Assembly: GCA_017853275.1 (NCBI GenBank)
Contig: JAFMJV010000004.1
Location: 46,532 to 110,531, forward strand
From: Chloroflexota bacterium
Lineage (GTDB): Bacteria; Chloroflexota; Limnocylindria; Limnocylindrales; CSP1-4
Length of the DNA: 64,000 bases
Reading direction: 5' to 3'
Shown here in pieces: positions 19,717 through 28,617 of the stretch. The position numbers and the translations under genes were made by a program. Below the pieces are notes generated by a model, which had not been told where the DNA came from, did not search any database, and saw only the letters and a program-made list of their open reading frames with translations. Position 1 is the stretch's first letter, and every line of letters begins with the position of its first letter.

Positions 19717-21192
19717 ATGACGACCCCGCAGCTCACCCACCGCATCGGCGACGCCTGGGTCGCCGGCACCGCCCACCAGCCCGATCGCAGCCCGGCCGAC
19801 CCGGACGTCATCGTCGCGGAGGTCCCGGTCGCGGGGCGCGCCGATCTCGACGCCGCCGCGGCCGCCGCCCGTGCCGCCCTCCCGGGCTGGTCGCGCACGA
19901 CCGCGGTCGCCCGCGGCGAGATCCTCTTCCGCGCCTCCGCGCTCCTCTTCGAGCGGGCGGAGGCCGTCGGCCGGGACCTCGCCCGCGAGGAGGGGAAGAC
20001 CCTCGCGGAGGGGATCGGCGAGACCCGCCGGGCAGCCACGATCCTGCGCTACTTCGCGGGGCGGACGAGCGAGCCGATCGGTGAGCAGTACGCCTCCGCC
20101 ACCCCCGGGACCCGCCTCTGGACCACGCGCGAGCCGGTCGGCGTGGTCGCCGCGGTCACCCCCTGGAACTTCCCGATCGCGATCCCGGCCTGGAAGGTCG
20201 CCCCGGCGCTCGCCTACGGGAACACCGTCCTCCTGAAGCCCGCCGGCGCGACGCCGCTCACCGCGCACCACTTCGTCCAGGCGCTCGTGGATGCGGGGCT
20301 TCCCGCCGGTGTCCTCAACCTCGTCTTCGCCGATGGCGCAGCGGTGGGAGAGGCATGGATCGCGAGCGGCGCCGTGGATGCGGTCAGCTTCACCGGCTCG
20401 GAGACGGTCGGGCGGCGCCTCCAGGCGAGCGCGGTCGCGGCCCATGCCAAGGTCCAGCTGGAGCTGGGCGGCAAGAACGCGGTCGTCGTGGCGCCGGATG
20501 CGGACATCGCGCGCGCTGCGGAGATGATCGTCCGCGGGGCGATGGCCTCCGCGGGCCAGAAGTGCACCGCCACGAGCCGTGTCATCGCGATCGGATCGTC
20601 CGCCGGACCGCTCCGTGCGGCGATCGCGGAACGGGTCGCGGCCCTCCGCGCCGGTGACCCCACGGACCCTGCCACCACCTTCGGGCCGCTCATCGACGCG
20701 GCCGCCGTGGAGCGTGTGGCCGGGATGGTCGCTGCCGCGGAGGCCGCCGGCGCCCGCGTCGCCGTCCGCTCCGAGATCCCCGGCCGTGGCGCCTTCCACC
20801 CGGCGATCGTCCTGGACGGGGTGACCCCGGACGCGGCGATCGCGCAGGACGAGGTCTTCGGTCCGGTCGTGGCGATCATCCCCGCCGCGGACCTGGACGA
20901 GGCGATCCGGATCCACAACGGCGTCCGCTACGGGCTCTCGGGGTCGATCTTCACCCGGGACCTCGCGACCGCGGAGACCTTCGTGGCGGCTGCGCGTGCC
21001 GGGATCGTCCACGTGAACGGCGAGACGGCGGGTGCAGAGCCCCATCTCCCCTTCGGCGGGACGAAGGGCTCCTCGTCGTGGTCGCGTGAGCAGGGCGCGG
21101 TGGCGCAGGAGTTCTACACCCAGACGAAGACCGTCTACCTCGAAGGGCTCCCGGTCGTGGGGCCCTTCGACCGCGAGCCGGCGAGCCGGTGA
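19717..21192 (+). CDS. Aldehyde dehydrogenase, 2,5-dioxovalerate/alpha-ketoglutarate-semialdehyde type
   Basis: VVAAVTPWNFPIAIPAWK, LELGGKNAVVV, SAGQKCTATSRVI catalytic Cys. Confidence 0.9.
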   Translation: MTTPQLTHRIGDAWVAGTAHQPDRSPADPDVIVAEVPVAGRADLDAAAAAARAALPGWSRTTAVARGEILFRASALLFERAEAVGRDLAREEGKTLAEGIGETRRAATILRYFAGRTSEPIGEQYASATPGTRLWTTREPVGVVAAVTPWNFPIAIPAWKVAPALAYGNTVLLKPAGATPLTAHHFVQALVDAGLPAGVLNLVFADGAAVGEAWIASGAVDAVSFTGSETVGRRLQASAVAAHAKVQLELGGKNAVVVAPDADIARAAEMIVRGAMASAGQKCTATSRVIAIGSSAGPLRAAIAERVAALRAGDPTDPATTFGPLIDAAAVERVAGMVAAAEAAGARVAVRSEIPGRGAFHPAIVLDGVTPDAAIAQDEVFGPVVAIIPAADLDEAIRIHNGVRYGLSGSIFTRDLATAETFVAAARAGIVHVNGETAGAEPHLPFGGTKGSSSWSREQGAVAQEFYTQTKTVYLEGLPVVGPFDREPASR

Positions 21193-22109
21193 CGGAGGGT
21201 CCGGCGCGCCTCCTCCGCGGAGGCGAGATCGCGGCGGAGGTCCGGTCCGGCGTGGCGGCGGATGTCGCCGCCTTCCGCGCCGAGCACGGGTACGTTCCGG
21301 AGCTGGCGGTCGTCATCGTCGGCCGGGACGCCCCGTCCACCGTCTACCTGCACAAGATCCTGGACGGCTGCCGCCTCGTGGGGATCGGTGGGCGGCTCGT
21401 GGAGCTGCCGGAGGACGCGGACGCCGAGCGCCTGGATGCGGAGCTGCGCGCCCTGTGCCGGGAACGGACCGTGGCCGGGGTGATCGTCCAGCAGCCGCTC
21501 CCGGCACGGATCCCCCTGCGCACGGTGATCGACGCGCTCGACCCGGCGCGGGATATCGACGGGATCCACCCGCTGAACGCCGGGCTCCTCGCCCTCGGCT
21601 ACGAAGGCTTCCTGCCGGCCACCGCGCACGCCGCGGTCCAGCTCCTCCTGCGCAGCGGGATCGCCGTGCGGGGGAAGCGGGCGGTCGTCATCGGGCGCTC
21701 GAACGTGGTCGGGAAGCCCGCCGCCCTCCTCCTCCTCCGGGAAGGCGCCACGGTGACGATCTGCCACACGGGGACGGCGGATCTCGCCGCGGAGGTCCGG
21801 CGCGCGGAGATCGTCGTCGTCGCGGCCGGCCATCCGGGGCTCGTCACCGGCGCGATGGTGGCGCCCGGCGCGGTGATCGTGGACGTGGGGATCAACGTGG
21901 TGGACGGCAGGATCGTGGGGGACGTGGACGCGGAGGGCGTCGTCGCGGTCGCGGGCGCGCTCGCCCCGGTCCCGGGCGGCGTGGGCCCGCTGACGAACGC
22001 GATCCTCCTCACCCACCTGATGCGCGCCGCACGGAACCTTGCCGAGGGCCGCCGGGATGCGGGGACCGCCTCGCTCCACCCCGTCCCCGCGGCGGGAGCG
22101 GGCCGATGA
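21189..22109 (+). CDS. folD: Bifunctional methylenetetrahydrofolate dehydrogenase/methenyl-THF cyclohydrolase
   Basis: STVYLHKILDGC (Lys), GVIVQQPLPARI, DIDGIHPLNAG, VVIGRSNVVGKPAALLLL, NAILLTHLM; GTG 21189 overlapping the ALDH stop. Confidence 0.93.
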   Translation: MTEGPARLLRGGEIAAEVRSGVAADVAAFRAEHGYVPELAVVIVGRDAPSTVYLHKILDGCRLVGIGGRLVELPEDADAERLDAELRALCRERTVAGVIVQQPLPARIPLRTVIDALDPARDIDGIHPLNAGLLALGYEGFLPATAHAAVQLLLRSGIAVRGKRAVVIGRSNVVGKPAALLLLREGATVTICHTGTADLAAEVRRAEIVVVAAGHPGLVTGAMVAPGAVIVDVGINVVDGRIVGDVDAEGVVAVAGALAPVPGGVGPLTNAILLTHLMRAARNLAEGRRDAGTASLHPVPAAGAGR

Positions 22110-22783
22110 GCGCGGAGGGGCGGCTCGTCCTTCCCGGGCGCTTCGACGCGGTGATCGTGGATATGGACGGCACGCTCATCGACACCGAGCCGCTCTGGCG
22201 CGAGGCGAAGGAATGGATCTTCCGCCGCCACGGGACGGAGTTCGTCCACGCGGACCACCTCGCGGTCTTCGGGCGGGATGACATCTACACGGCGGACTAC
22301 CTGACGCGCCGCTTCGGCCTCGGCCCGGAGGAGCGGGAGCGGGTCCGGCGGGAGTACATGGATGCGGTCGCCGCGCGCTTCTCGGACGGGATCGCGATCC
22401 GTCCCGGGACGATGGAGCTCCTCGCCCACCTGCGCGGGCGCGTCCCCGTGGCGCTCGCCTCGAACACGCGGCGCGAGCTCGTGGAGATCGCCCTCCGGAC
22501 CACGGGGATCGACCGCTGGCTGGACGCGGTGACGACCTCGGACGACGCGGAGCCGAAGCCCGCGCCGGGGATCTACCTGGAGGCGTGCCGGCGGGTCGGG
22601 GTGGAGCCGGGACGCGCCGTGGCGATCGAGGATTCACCCGCCGGGATCGTGGCCGCCCAGGCGGCCGGGCTCACGTGCATCGCGGTCCCCTCGGAGATGC
22701 CGGACGCGGTGGGCGGCGCGGACCTCGTGGTCGGCTCGCTCCTCGAGCTGCTGCCGGCGGACGCGGAGCCTTCCGCGGCCTGA
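22106..22783 (+). CDS. HAD-family phosphatase (beta-phosphoglucomutase-like)
   Basis: VIVDMDGTLIDTEPLW, VALASNTRRELV, PKPAPGIYLEACRRVGVEPGRAVAIEDSPAGIVAAQAAG. Confidence 0.9.
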   Translation: MSAEGRLVLPGRFDAVIVDMDGTLIDTEPLWREAKEWIFRRHGTEFVHADHLAVFGRDDIYTADYLTRRFGLGPEERERVRREYMDAVAARFSDGIAIRPGTMELLAHLRGRVPVALASNTRRELVEIALRTTGIDRWLDAVTTSDDAEPKPAPGIYLEACRRVGVEPGRAVAIEDSPAGIVAAQAAGLTCIAVPSEMPDAVGGADLVVGSLLELLPADAEPSAA

Positions 22784-22789
22784 CGCCCC

Positions 22790-23704
22790 TCAGCGCCCCC
22801 AGCGGAGGACGAGGAGGTCGAGCCGCCGCGCCATCGCGATGAGCCCGGCCCGGATCTCCGGCGAGAGGGGCTTCAGCGGGTGGCGGGGCGCCTCGCTCGC
22901 GATGATCCCGCCCTCGGCCATGAGCGCCTTCGTGGCGTGGAGGCCGCACAGCTTGTTCTCGTAGCTGATGAGGGGCTGGCCGCGCTCGTACTCCGCGACC
23001 GCCTCCGCCCGCCGGCCGGCGTGCCACAGGTCCCAGGTGCGGCGGAGGACGTCGATCGAGGTGCAGCCCGGCATCGTCCCGGTGGCGCCGGCCTCGAGGT
23101 CCGGGATGAGGGTGATCGATTCCTCGCCGTCGAAGGGCCCCTGGATCGCGTCGCCGCCCAGGGCGATGAGCGAGCGCAGCTTGTCCGCGGCGACCCCGTT
23201 CTCGAGCTTGAAGTAGGAGACCTGGGGGACCTCGCGGGCGAGCCGCGCGAGGAAGGCCGCGGAGAGCGGGGTGCCGGACATCGGGGCGTCCTGGACCATG
23301 ATCGGGATCGAGATCGCCTCCGCCACGGTGGCGTAGTGGTCGCGGACCTCCTGCTCGGCGGCGCGGAGGGTGGCCCCGTGGTAGGGCGCCATGAGCATGA
23401 CCATCGCGGCCCCGGCCACCTCCGCCCGGCGGGCGCGCGCGGCGGCGACGCGGCTCGAGAAGTGGCTGGCGGTGACGATCACGGGAACCCGCCCGGCGAC
23501 CTGCTCCATCGTGAGATCCGTGAGCCGGTCGCGCTCCTCGTCCGTGAGCGAGAACTGCTCGGAGTAGTTCGCGTGGATGCAGATCCCGTCCACCCCGGCG
23601 TCCACGAGGTAGTCGACCACCCGGCGCTGGCTCGCGAGGTCGAGATCGCCGGACGGAAGGAAGGCGGTCGGCGCGATCGGGAAGATGCCGCGGTAGGGGG
23701 TCAT
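22790..23704 (-). CDS. Dihydrodipicolinate synthase family protein (second copy)
   Basis: MTPYRGIFPIAPTAFLPSGDLDLASQRRVVDYLVDAGVDGICIHANYSE, VSYFKLENG (Schiff-base Lys). Confidence 0.88.
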   Translation of the reverse strand: MTPYRGIFPIAPTAFLPSGDLDLASQRRVVDYLVDAGVDGICIHANYSEQFSLTDEERDRLTDLTMEQVAGRVPVIVTASHFSSRVAAARARRAEVAGAAMVMLMAPYHGATLRAAEQEVRDHYATVAEAISIPIMVQDAPMSGTPLSAAFLARLAREVPQVSYFKLENGVAADKLRSLIALGGDAIQGPFDGEESITLIPDLEAGATGTMPGCTSIDVLRRTWDLWHAGRRAEAVAEYERGQPLISYENKLCGLHATKALMAEGGIIASEAPRHPLKPLSPEIRAGLIAMARRLDLLVLRWGR

Positions 23705-23832
23705 CGGGAGCTCCGGTCCGGCCGGCGGGCGGCGGGTCCGCACGCGTTCGGCAGCCACGATGATGCACGCCCCGCAGGTGCACCGCAGGGCGGCCCGGCG
23801 CCGGATGGCCGGGATGCGCCATCGTTGCGCGG

Positions 23833-24612
23833 ATGGCGATCGATCCGGGCTTCCTCGTCCTGTGCGTGGCGGGCGCGCTCGCCTACGTGGTCCGGGGGAT
23901 CACGGGCGGCGCGAGCGCGATCGTCTTCAACGCGCTCTTCGGGCTCGCGCTCGCCTTCCACCTGACCGGGTCGCTCACCCTCCTGGACGGCCTTGCCTGG
24001 GTCGCGCTCGGCGACCTCGTCACGGGCTTCGTCCTCCTTGTCGTCATCCGGCGCGAGATCCGGATGGAGCCCTTCCTCCGGCGCTTCCTCATCGCGAGCG
24101 TTCCGGTGAGCGCGGCGACGACCTTCCTCCTCCCCCGCATCGACCTCGGGCTCCTCACGATCGGGCTGGGCCTCACGCTCGCCGGGGCGGGCTCCTACCT
24201 CCTCCTCCGGCGCGAGATCGGCACCTGGGACGAGGCGACCCTCCTCCGCCGCGCAGGACCCTGGGGGGTGGCCGCCGGTGCGCTCGGCGGGCTCTTCGGG
24301 ATGGCCGGGCCGGTGAGCATGATCTACCTCGCGCACGCGGGCGGCTCGCCCACCCGCTACCGCGCGCGGATCACGACGCTCTCCGTCTTCTGGAGCACGA
24401 CCCGGGTCACCGCGCTCGCCGCCGCGGGGCTCCTCAGCGTGGGCCAGGTCGTCCAGTTCGGGCTCACCGTCCCGGCGATCCTCGCGGGGCTCGGGCTCGG
24501 GTACCTCATCCATCCGCACGTCGGCCCGCGACCCTTCCGCGCCGGCCTCGGCCTTGTCGTCTCGGTGGCGGGCATCCTCCTCGTCATCCGGACGCTCGGT
24601 GCCGGAGGGTAG
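23833..24612 (+). CDS. TauE/SafE-type sulfite exporter family membrane protein
   Basis: Multi-TM with GGASAIVFNALFGLALAF and GALGGLFGMAGPV repeated half motif. Confidence 0.85.
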   Translation: MAIDPGFLVLCVAGALAYVVRGITGGASAIVFNALFGLALAFHLTGSLTLLDGLAWVALGDLVTGFVLLVVIRREIRMEPFLRRFLIASVPVSAATTFLLPRIDLGLLTIGLGLTLAGAGSYLLLRREIGTWDEATLLRRAGPWGVAAGALGGLFGMAGPVSMIYLAHAGGSPTRYRARITTLSVFWSTTRVTALAAAGLLSVGQVVQFGLTVPAILAGLGLGYLIHPHVGPRPFRAGLGLVVSVAGILLVIRTLGAGG

Positions 24613-24622
24613 ACTCCCGCCC

Positions 24623-25411
24623 ATGGACGCACCGAAGCCCTCCACCCCCTCCCCCGCCGGCCGGGTCGCGCTCGTCACGGGTGGTGCGGGCGGCATCGGC
24701 CGGGCGATCGCGGAGGCGCTCGCTGCGGCGGGTGCCCGGGTCGCGATCGTGGACCGCAACGGGCCGGGGGCCGAGGCGGTGGCGGCGGAGATCGGGGGCA
24801 TCGCGGTCGCGGCGGACCTCGTGGCGCCGGGCGCGGCGGCGGGTGCGGTGGCGGCGGTCCGGGAGCGGATCGGCGACCCGCTCATCGTCATCAACGGCGC
24901 GGGCTACCAGCACGTCAGCCCGATCGCCTCCTTCGACGAGACGATCTGGCGCGACATGCTGGAGCTCATGCTCACCGTCCCCTTCCTCCTCACGAAGGCG
25001 GCCTGGCCGGGGATGGCGGCGGCCGGCTGGGGCCGGATCGTCAACCTCTCCTCGATCCACGGGCTCATCGCCTCGCCGGACAAGTCCGCCTACACCGCGG
25101 CCAAGACCGGCCTCGTGGGCCTCACCCGCGCGACGGCGCTCGAGGGCGGCCCGCTGGGGATCACCGCGAACGCGCTCTGCCCCGCCTTCGTGCGCACGCC
25201 GCTCGTCATGGGCCAGATCGGCGATCTTGCCCGGACGCGCGGGATCCCCGAGGACGAGGTCGTGGAGCAGGTGATGCTCGGCCCCACCGCCGTGAAGCGG
25301 CTCATCGAGCCCGCCGAGGTCGCCGCGCTCGTCGTCTTCCTGTGCGGCGATGCCGCAGCGAGCATCAGCGGCGCCGCCCTCCCGATCGACGGGGGCTGGA
25401 CGGCGCGGTGA
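24623..25411 (+). CDS. SDR-family oxidoreductase (3-hydroxybutyrate dehydrogenase-like)
   Basis: TGGAGGIGRAIA, NGAG, YTAAKTGLVGLTR, C-terminal PIDGGWTA. Confidence 0.9.
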   Translation: MDAPKPSTPSPAGRVALVTGGAGGIGRAIAEALAAAGARVAIVDRNGPGAEAVAAEIGGIAVAADLVAPGAAAGAVAAVRERIGDPLIVINGAGYQHVSPIASFDETIWRDMLELMLTVPFLLTKAAWPGMAAAGWGRIVNLSSIHGLIASPDKSAYTAAKTGLVGLTRATALEGGPLGITANALCPAFVRTPLVMGQIGDLARTRGIPEDEVVEQVMLGPTAVKRLIEPAEVAALVVFLCGDAAASISGAALPIDGGWTAR

Positions 25412-25812
25412 TCGCGCGCTTCCTCGTCACCTGCGCCGCGATCGTCGTGGCGGAGCTCCTCGTGCCGGGGATCGACGTGCGCTGGGGGCCGGACCCCGTG
25501 ACGGGGATCGTCACGCTCACGATCATCGGCGCGATCTTCACCGTGGTGAACGGCTGGGTCCGGCCCCTCCTCCGGCTCGTCGCGCTGCCGCTCAACCTCC
25601 TCACCCTCGGGCTCTTCTCGTTCGTCGTGAACGCGGGGCTCATCCTCCTCGTGGCGGCGGTGGCGGACCTGCTCGTGCCGGGGAAGCCGCCGCTCACGCT
25701 CGGGGGCTTCCCGCCCACGATCGATGCCGATGCGCTCGTCGCGGCCCTCCTCGCCTCCGTCGCGATCGGCGCGGCCTCCACGGCGATCGGCATCCTCTCG
25801 CCCCGGACCTAG
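25408..25812 (+). CDS. Phage-holin-family-4-like small membrane protein
   Basis: Four predicted TM; NGWVRPLLRLVALPLNLLTLGLFSFVVNAGLILLVA pattern; GTG 25408 overlaps the SDR stop. Confidence 0.75.
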   Translation: MIARFLVTCAAIVVAELLVPGIDVRWGPDPVTGIVTLTIIGAIFTVVNGWVRPLLRLVALPLNLLTLGLFSFVVNAGLILLVAAVADLLVPGKPPLTLGGFPPTIDADALVAALLASVAIGAASTAIGILSPRT

Positions 25813-25852
25813 CCCGGCGGCGGTCCGGGCGGGAATCGCCTAGAGTCGGGTC

Positions 25853-26470
25853 ATGTCGCGCCGGTTCTTCCTCTTCGACGATCCCGACCGCTTCGTGACC
25901 GGGACGGTGGGCCGCCCCGGCGCCCGGACCTTCTTCCTCCAGGCGATCCAGGGGCGCCGGATCGCGTCCGTGGCGCTGGAGAAGATGCAGGTGGCCGCGC
26001 TCGCGGACCGGATCGCCGTGATCCTCGCGGAGCTCGATCGCCGGGGGGTGGTGGAGGTCTCCTCCGCCGGGCCACGCGGGGATGACGACCGTGCCCTGGA
26101 CGAGCCGCTCCGGGAGGAGTTCCGGGTGGGGACGATCACGATCTCCTGGGACCCGGACGCCGCGGACCTCGTGGTGGAGGCGCGCTCCCTCACGGAGGAG
26201 GACCTCGAGGACGACGAGGACGAGGAGGACGAGGACGGCCCGATCGCGATCGAGGCGGACGATGCGTCGGACGCGGACGACGAGCCCTCGGACGATGACC
26301 CGGACGGACCGGACGTCCTCCGTGTCCGGCTCACCCCCGCGATGGCGCTCGGCTTCGCGCGCCGGGCGCGCCGGATCGTGGCCGCCGGCCGGCCCCCCTG
26401 CCCCTACTGCGGCCGGCCGCTGGACGAGACCGGCCACCGCTGCCCGCAGCAGGGCACCCTCCTCAACTAG
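25853..26470 (+). CDS. DUF3090 family protein
   Basis: MSRRFFLFDDPDRFVTGTVGRPGARTFFLQA, C-terminal CPYCGRPLDETGHRCPQ. Confidence 0.85.
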   Translation: MSRRFFLFDDPDRFVTGTVGRPGARTFFLQAIQGRRIASVALEKMQVAALADRIAVILAELDRRGVVEVSSAGPRGDDDRALDEPLREEFRVGTITISWDPDAADLVVEARSLTEEDLEDDEDEEDEDGPIAIEADDASDADDEPSDDDPDGPDVLRVRLTPAMALGFARRARRIVAAGRPPCPYCGRPLDETGHRCPQQGTLLN

Positions 26471-26475
26471 CCGCG

Positions 26476-27234
26476 GTGGCCACGGCACCCTGGCAGGCGG
26501 ACCGCCCGATCGCCACGGACGAGGCGCTCGAGCTCCTCGGGATGGGCGAGCTCGCGGTCCGCGGGCGGCTCGTGGAGGCATCGAACGCGACGCTCTGGTG
26601 CGAGCTCCGGCCGCCGGGCGCCCGCCGCTCCGCCGATCCGGCCGCCCACGCGGTCTACAAGCCGGTCCGCGGGGAGCGGCCCCTGGATGACTTCCCGGAG
26701 GGCTCCCTCGCGGGGCGGGAGGTGGCGGCCTGGGAGCTCTCCGCCGCCCTTGGCTGGCGGGTGGTCCCGCCCACGATCCTCCGGGACGGCCCGCACGGCG
26801 AGGGCGCCGTGCAGCTATGGATCGAGACGGACGAGGAGGAGGATGTCTTCCTCGCGATCCTCGCCCGCGACCCCCGGCTCCGGCCGATCGCCCTCTTCGA
26901 CCTCATCGCGAACAACGCGGACCGGAAGGGCGGCCACCTCCTCCCGGCGGCGGGCGAGTTCCACGGCTGCGACCACGGGATCTGCTTCGCCACGGAGCCC
27001 AAGATCCGCACCGTCCTGTGGGCGTGGCAGGGCGAGCGCCTGAGCGCGGCCGAGCGCCGGGACCTGGAGCGGCTCGCGGCCGACCTGGACGGTCCGCTCG
27101 GGGAGCGGCTCACCGCGCTCCTCACGCCGGACGAGGTGGCTGCCACCGCCGCCAGGACGGAGGCGCTCCTCCGGGCCGGCCGCTTCCCGGCGCCGGACCG
27201 GGACCGGCGGGTCATCCCGTGGCCCCCCTTCTGA
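26476..27234 (+). CDS. SCO1664-family (PI-kinase-like) protein
   Basis: AVYKPVRGERPLDDFPEGSLAGREVAAWELS, FDLIANNADRKGGHLL, CDHGICFATEPKIRTVLW; GTG start. Confidence 0.85.
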   Translation: MATAPWQADRPIATDEALELLGMGELAVRGRLVEASNATLWCELRPPGARRSADPAAHAVYKPVRGERPLDDFPEGSLAGREVAAWELSAALGWRVVPPTILRDGPHGEGAVQLWIETDEEEDVFLAILARDPRLRPIALFDLIANNADRKGGHLLPAAGEFHGCDHGICFATEPKIRTVLWAWQGERLSAAERRDLERLAADLDGPLGERLTALLTPDEVAATAARTEALLRAGRFPAPDRDRRVIPWPPF

Positions 27235-27316
27235 CCGCCGCCTCCCCCGAAGGTCCCGCTGCGCGCGGTGCGCGGAAGGGATACCGTCCTCCGCAGAGCC
27301 CCAGCAGGGAGGAACG

Positions 27317-28546
27317 ATGACCGTACGACGACCCCTTCCCCTCCATCGGCGGGCCGGCCTTGCCCTCGCGGCGCTTCTCCTCGCCGCCGGCCTCCCGGTG
27401 GTCGCCGCGGAACCGGCCGGTATCGGCGGCGGTCCGCCGCCGGCGGTCTCGGGGTTGATCAAGGTGCGGAGCGGCCTGCCGGAGCTCACCGCGGTCACGA
27501 ACGCCGGGGATGCCCGCCTCTTCTTCACGGAGCGGTCGGGGCGGATCCGGATCCTCGCCCGGGTGGACGGCCGATGGCGGATCACCGGGACCTTCCTCGA
27601 CCTGCGCGGCAAGGTGGGGACGGACGGTGAGCAGGGCCTGCTCGGTCTCGCCTTCCACCCGGACTACGCGACGAACGGGCGCTTCTACGTCCACTACACC
27701 TCGGAAGGGGGCCTCGCCGGCAGCTCGGTGGTCGCCGAGTACCGGAGGGCGACCCGCGGGAAGGCGGATCCGCGCTCGCGGCGGGTCCTCCTCTCGCTGG
27801 CCAACGTCAGCCCGTACCACAACGGCGGCTGGATCGGCTTCGACGGAGACGGCCTTCTCTACATCGCGCTCGGCGACGACGGAGGCCAGGGGGACCCGGA
27901 GAACAACGCGCAGGACCTCGACTCGCTCTTCGGGAAGATCCTCCGGATCGACCCGAAGGACCCGGATGGCAACGGGCCGCTCCGCTACACGATCCCCGCC
28001 GGGAACCCCCGGGTCGGGATCAGCGGCAGGGACGAGATCTGGCTGTGGGGGTTCCGGAACCCCTGGCGGGCATCGATCGACCCGGTGACCGGCGCCCTCT
28101 GGATCGGCGACGTGGGCGGCGACCGGCGGGAGGAGATCGACCGCGTCCCGGCGGACCCCACGGTCCGCAACCTCGGCTGGGACAACATGGAGGGGACGCT
28201 CCCCCTCCCGACCGGCGCGCCGGGTGGCGGCCCGTGCGTGGAGGACTGCCCGCCGATGCCGCCCCTGCTCGAGTACGACCACGCGGACGGGAACCGGTCG
28301 GTGACGGGCGGGGTGGTGGCGCGCCGGCCGGGCGCGCCCCTCGAAGGGACCTATCTCTTCGGCGACTGGGGCTCCGGGCGGATCTGGGGGATCCCGGCGG
28401 ATGCGGTCGCCCCGGTCACCCTGCCGACGCCCTTCCTCAGCGGCCTGAACGTGGTCAGCTTCGGGACCGGCGCGGATGGCCGCGTCTTCGTCGTCAGTTC
28501 CTCGTGGTTCGGATCGGGCGCGATCCACCGCGTGGACGGGACCTGA
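27317..28546 (+). CDS. PQQ-dependent sugar dehydrogenase (glucose/sorbosone dehydrogenase family)
   Basis: Signal peptide; GEQGLLGLAFHPDYATNGRFYVHYT, GDDGGQGDPENNAQDLDSLFGKILRID, EIWLWGFRNPWR. Confidence 0.9.
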   Translation: MTVRRPLPLHRRAGLALAALLLAAGLPVVAAEPAGIGGGPPPAVSGLIKVRSGLPELTAVTNAGDARLFFTERSGRIRILARVDGRWRITGTFLDLRGKVGTDGEQGLLGLAFHPDYATNGRFYVHYTSEGGLAGSSVVAEYRRATRGKADPRSRRVLLSLANVSPYHNGGWIGFDGDGLLYIALGDDGGQGDPENNAQDLDSLFGKILRIDPKDPDGNGPLRYTIPAGNPRVGISGRDEIWLWGFRNPWRASIDPVTGALWIGDVGGDRREEIDRVPADPTVRNLGWDNMEGTLPLPTGAPGGGPCVEDCPPMPPLLEYDHADGNRSVTGGVVARRPGAPLEGTYLFGDWGSGRIWGIPADAVAPVTLPTPFLSGLNVVSFGTGADGRVFVVSSSWFGSGAIHRVDGT

Positions 28547-28559
28547 TGGGCGTTCCGGC

Positions 28560-28573
28560 TGCAAACGGTTCCA
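28560..28573. promoter_or_regulatory. LacI-type operator-like site upstream of the corrinoid methyltransferase gene
   Basis: TGCAAACGGTTCCA, 45 bp before the ATG at 28618. Confidence 0.45.
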
Positions 28574-28617
28574 ACACGCGCTAGGATGCGGGCATCTTGC
28601 GGCGGTAGGAGGGTTCG

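Noticed and set aside
18466-21045. 859-aa minus-strand ORF opposite the FAH/ALDH genes
   Set aside because: Compositionally biased antisense frame with no recognisable domain.
25408-25812. Prophage remnant suggested by the phage-holin-like protein
   Set aside because: Holin-4-like membrane proteins are common chromosomal genes; no other phage gene, integrase or att-like repeat in the window.
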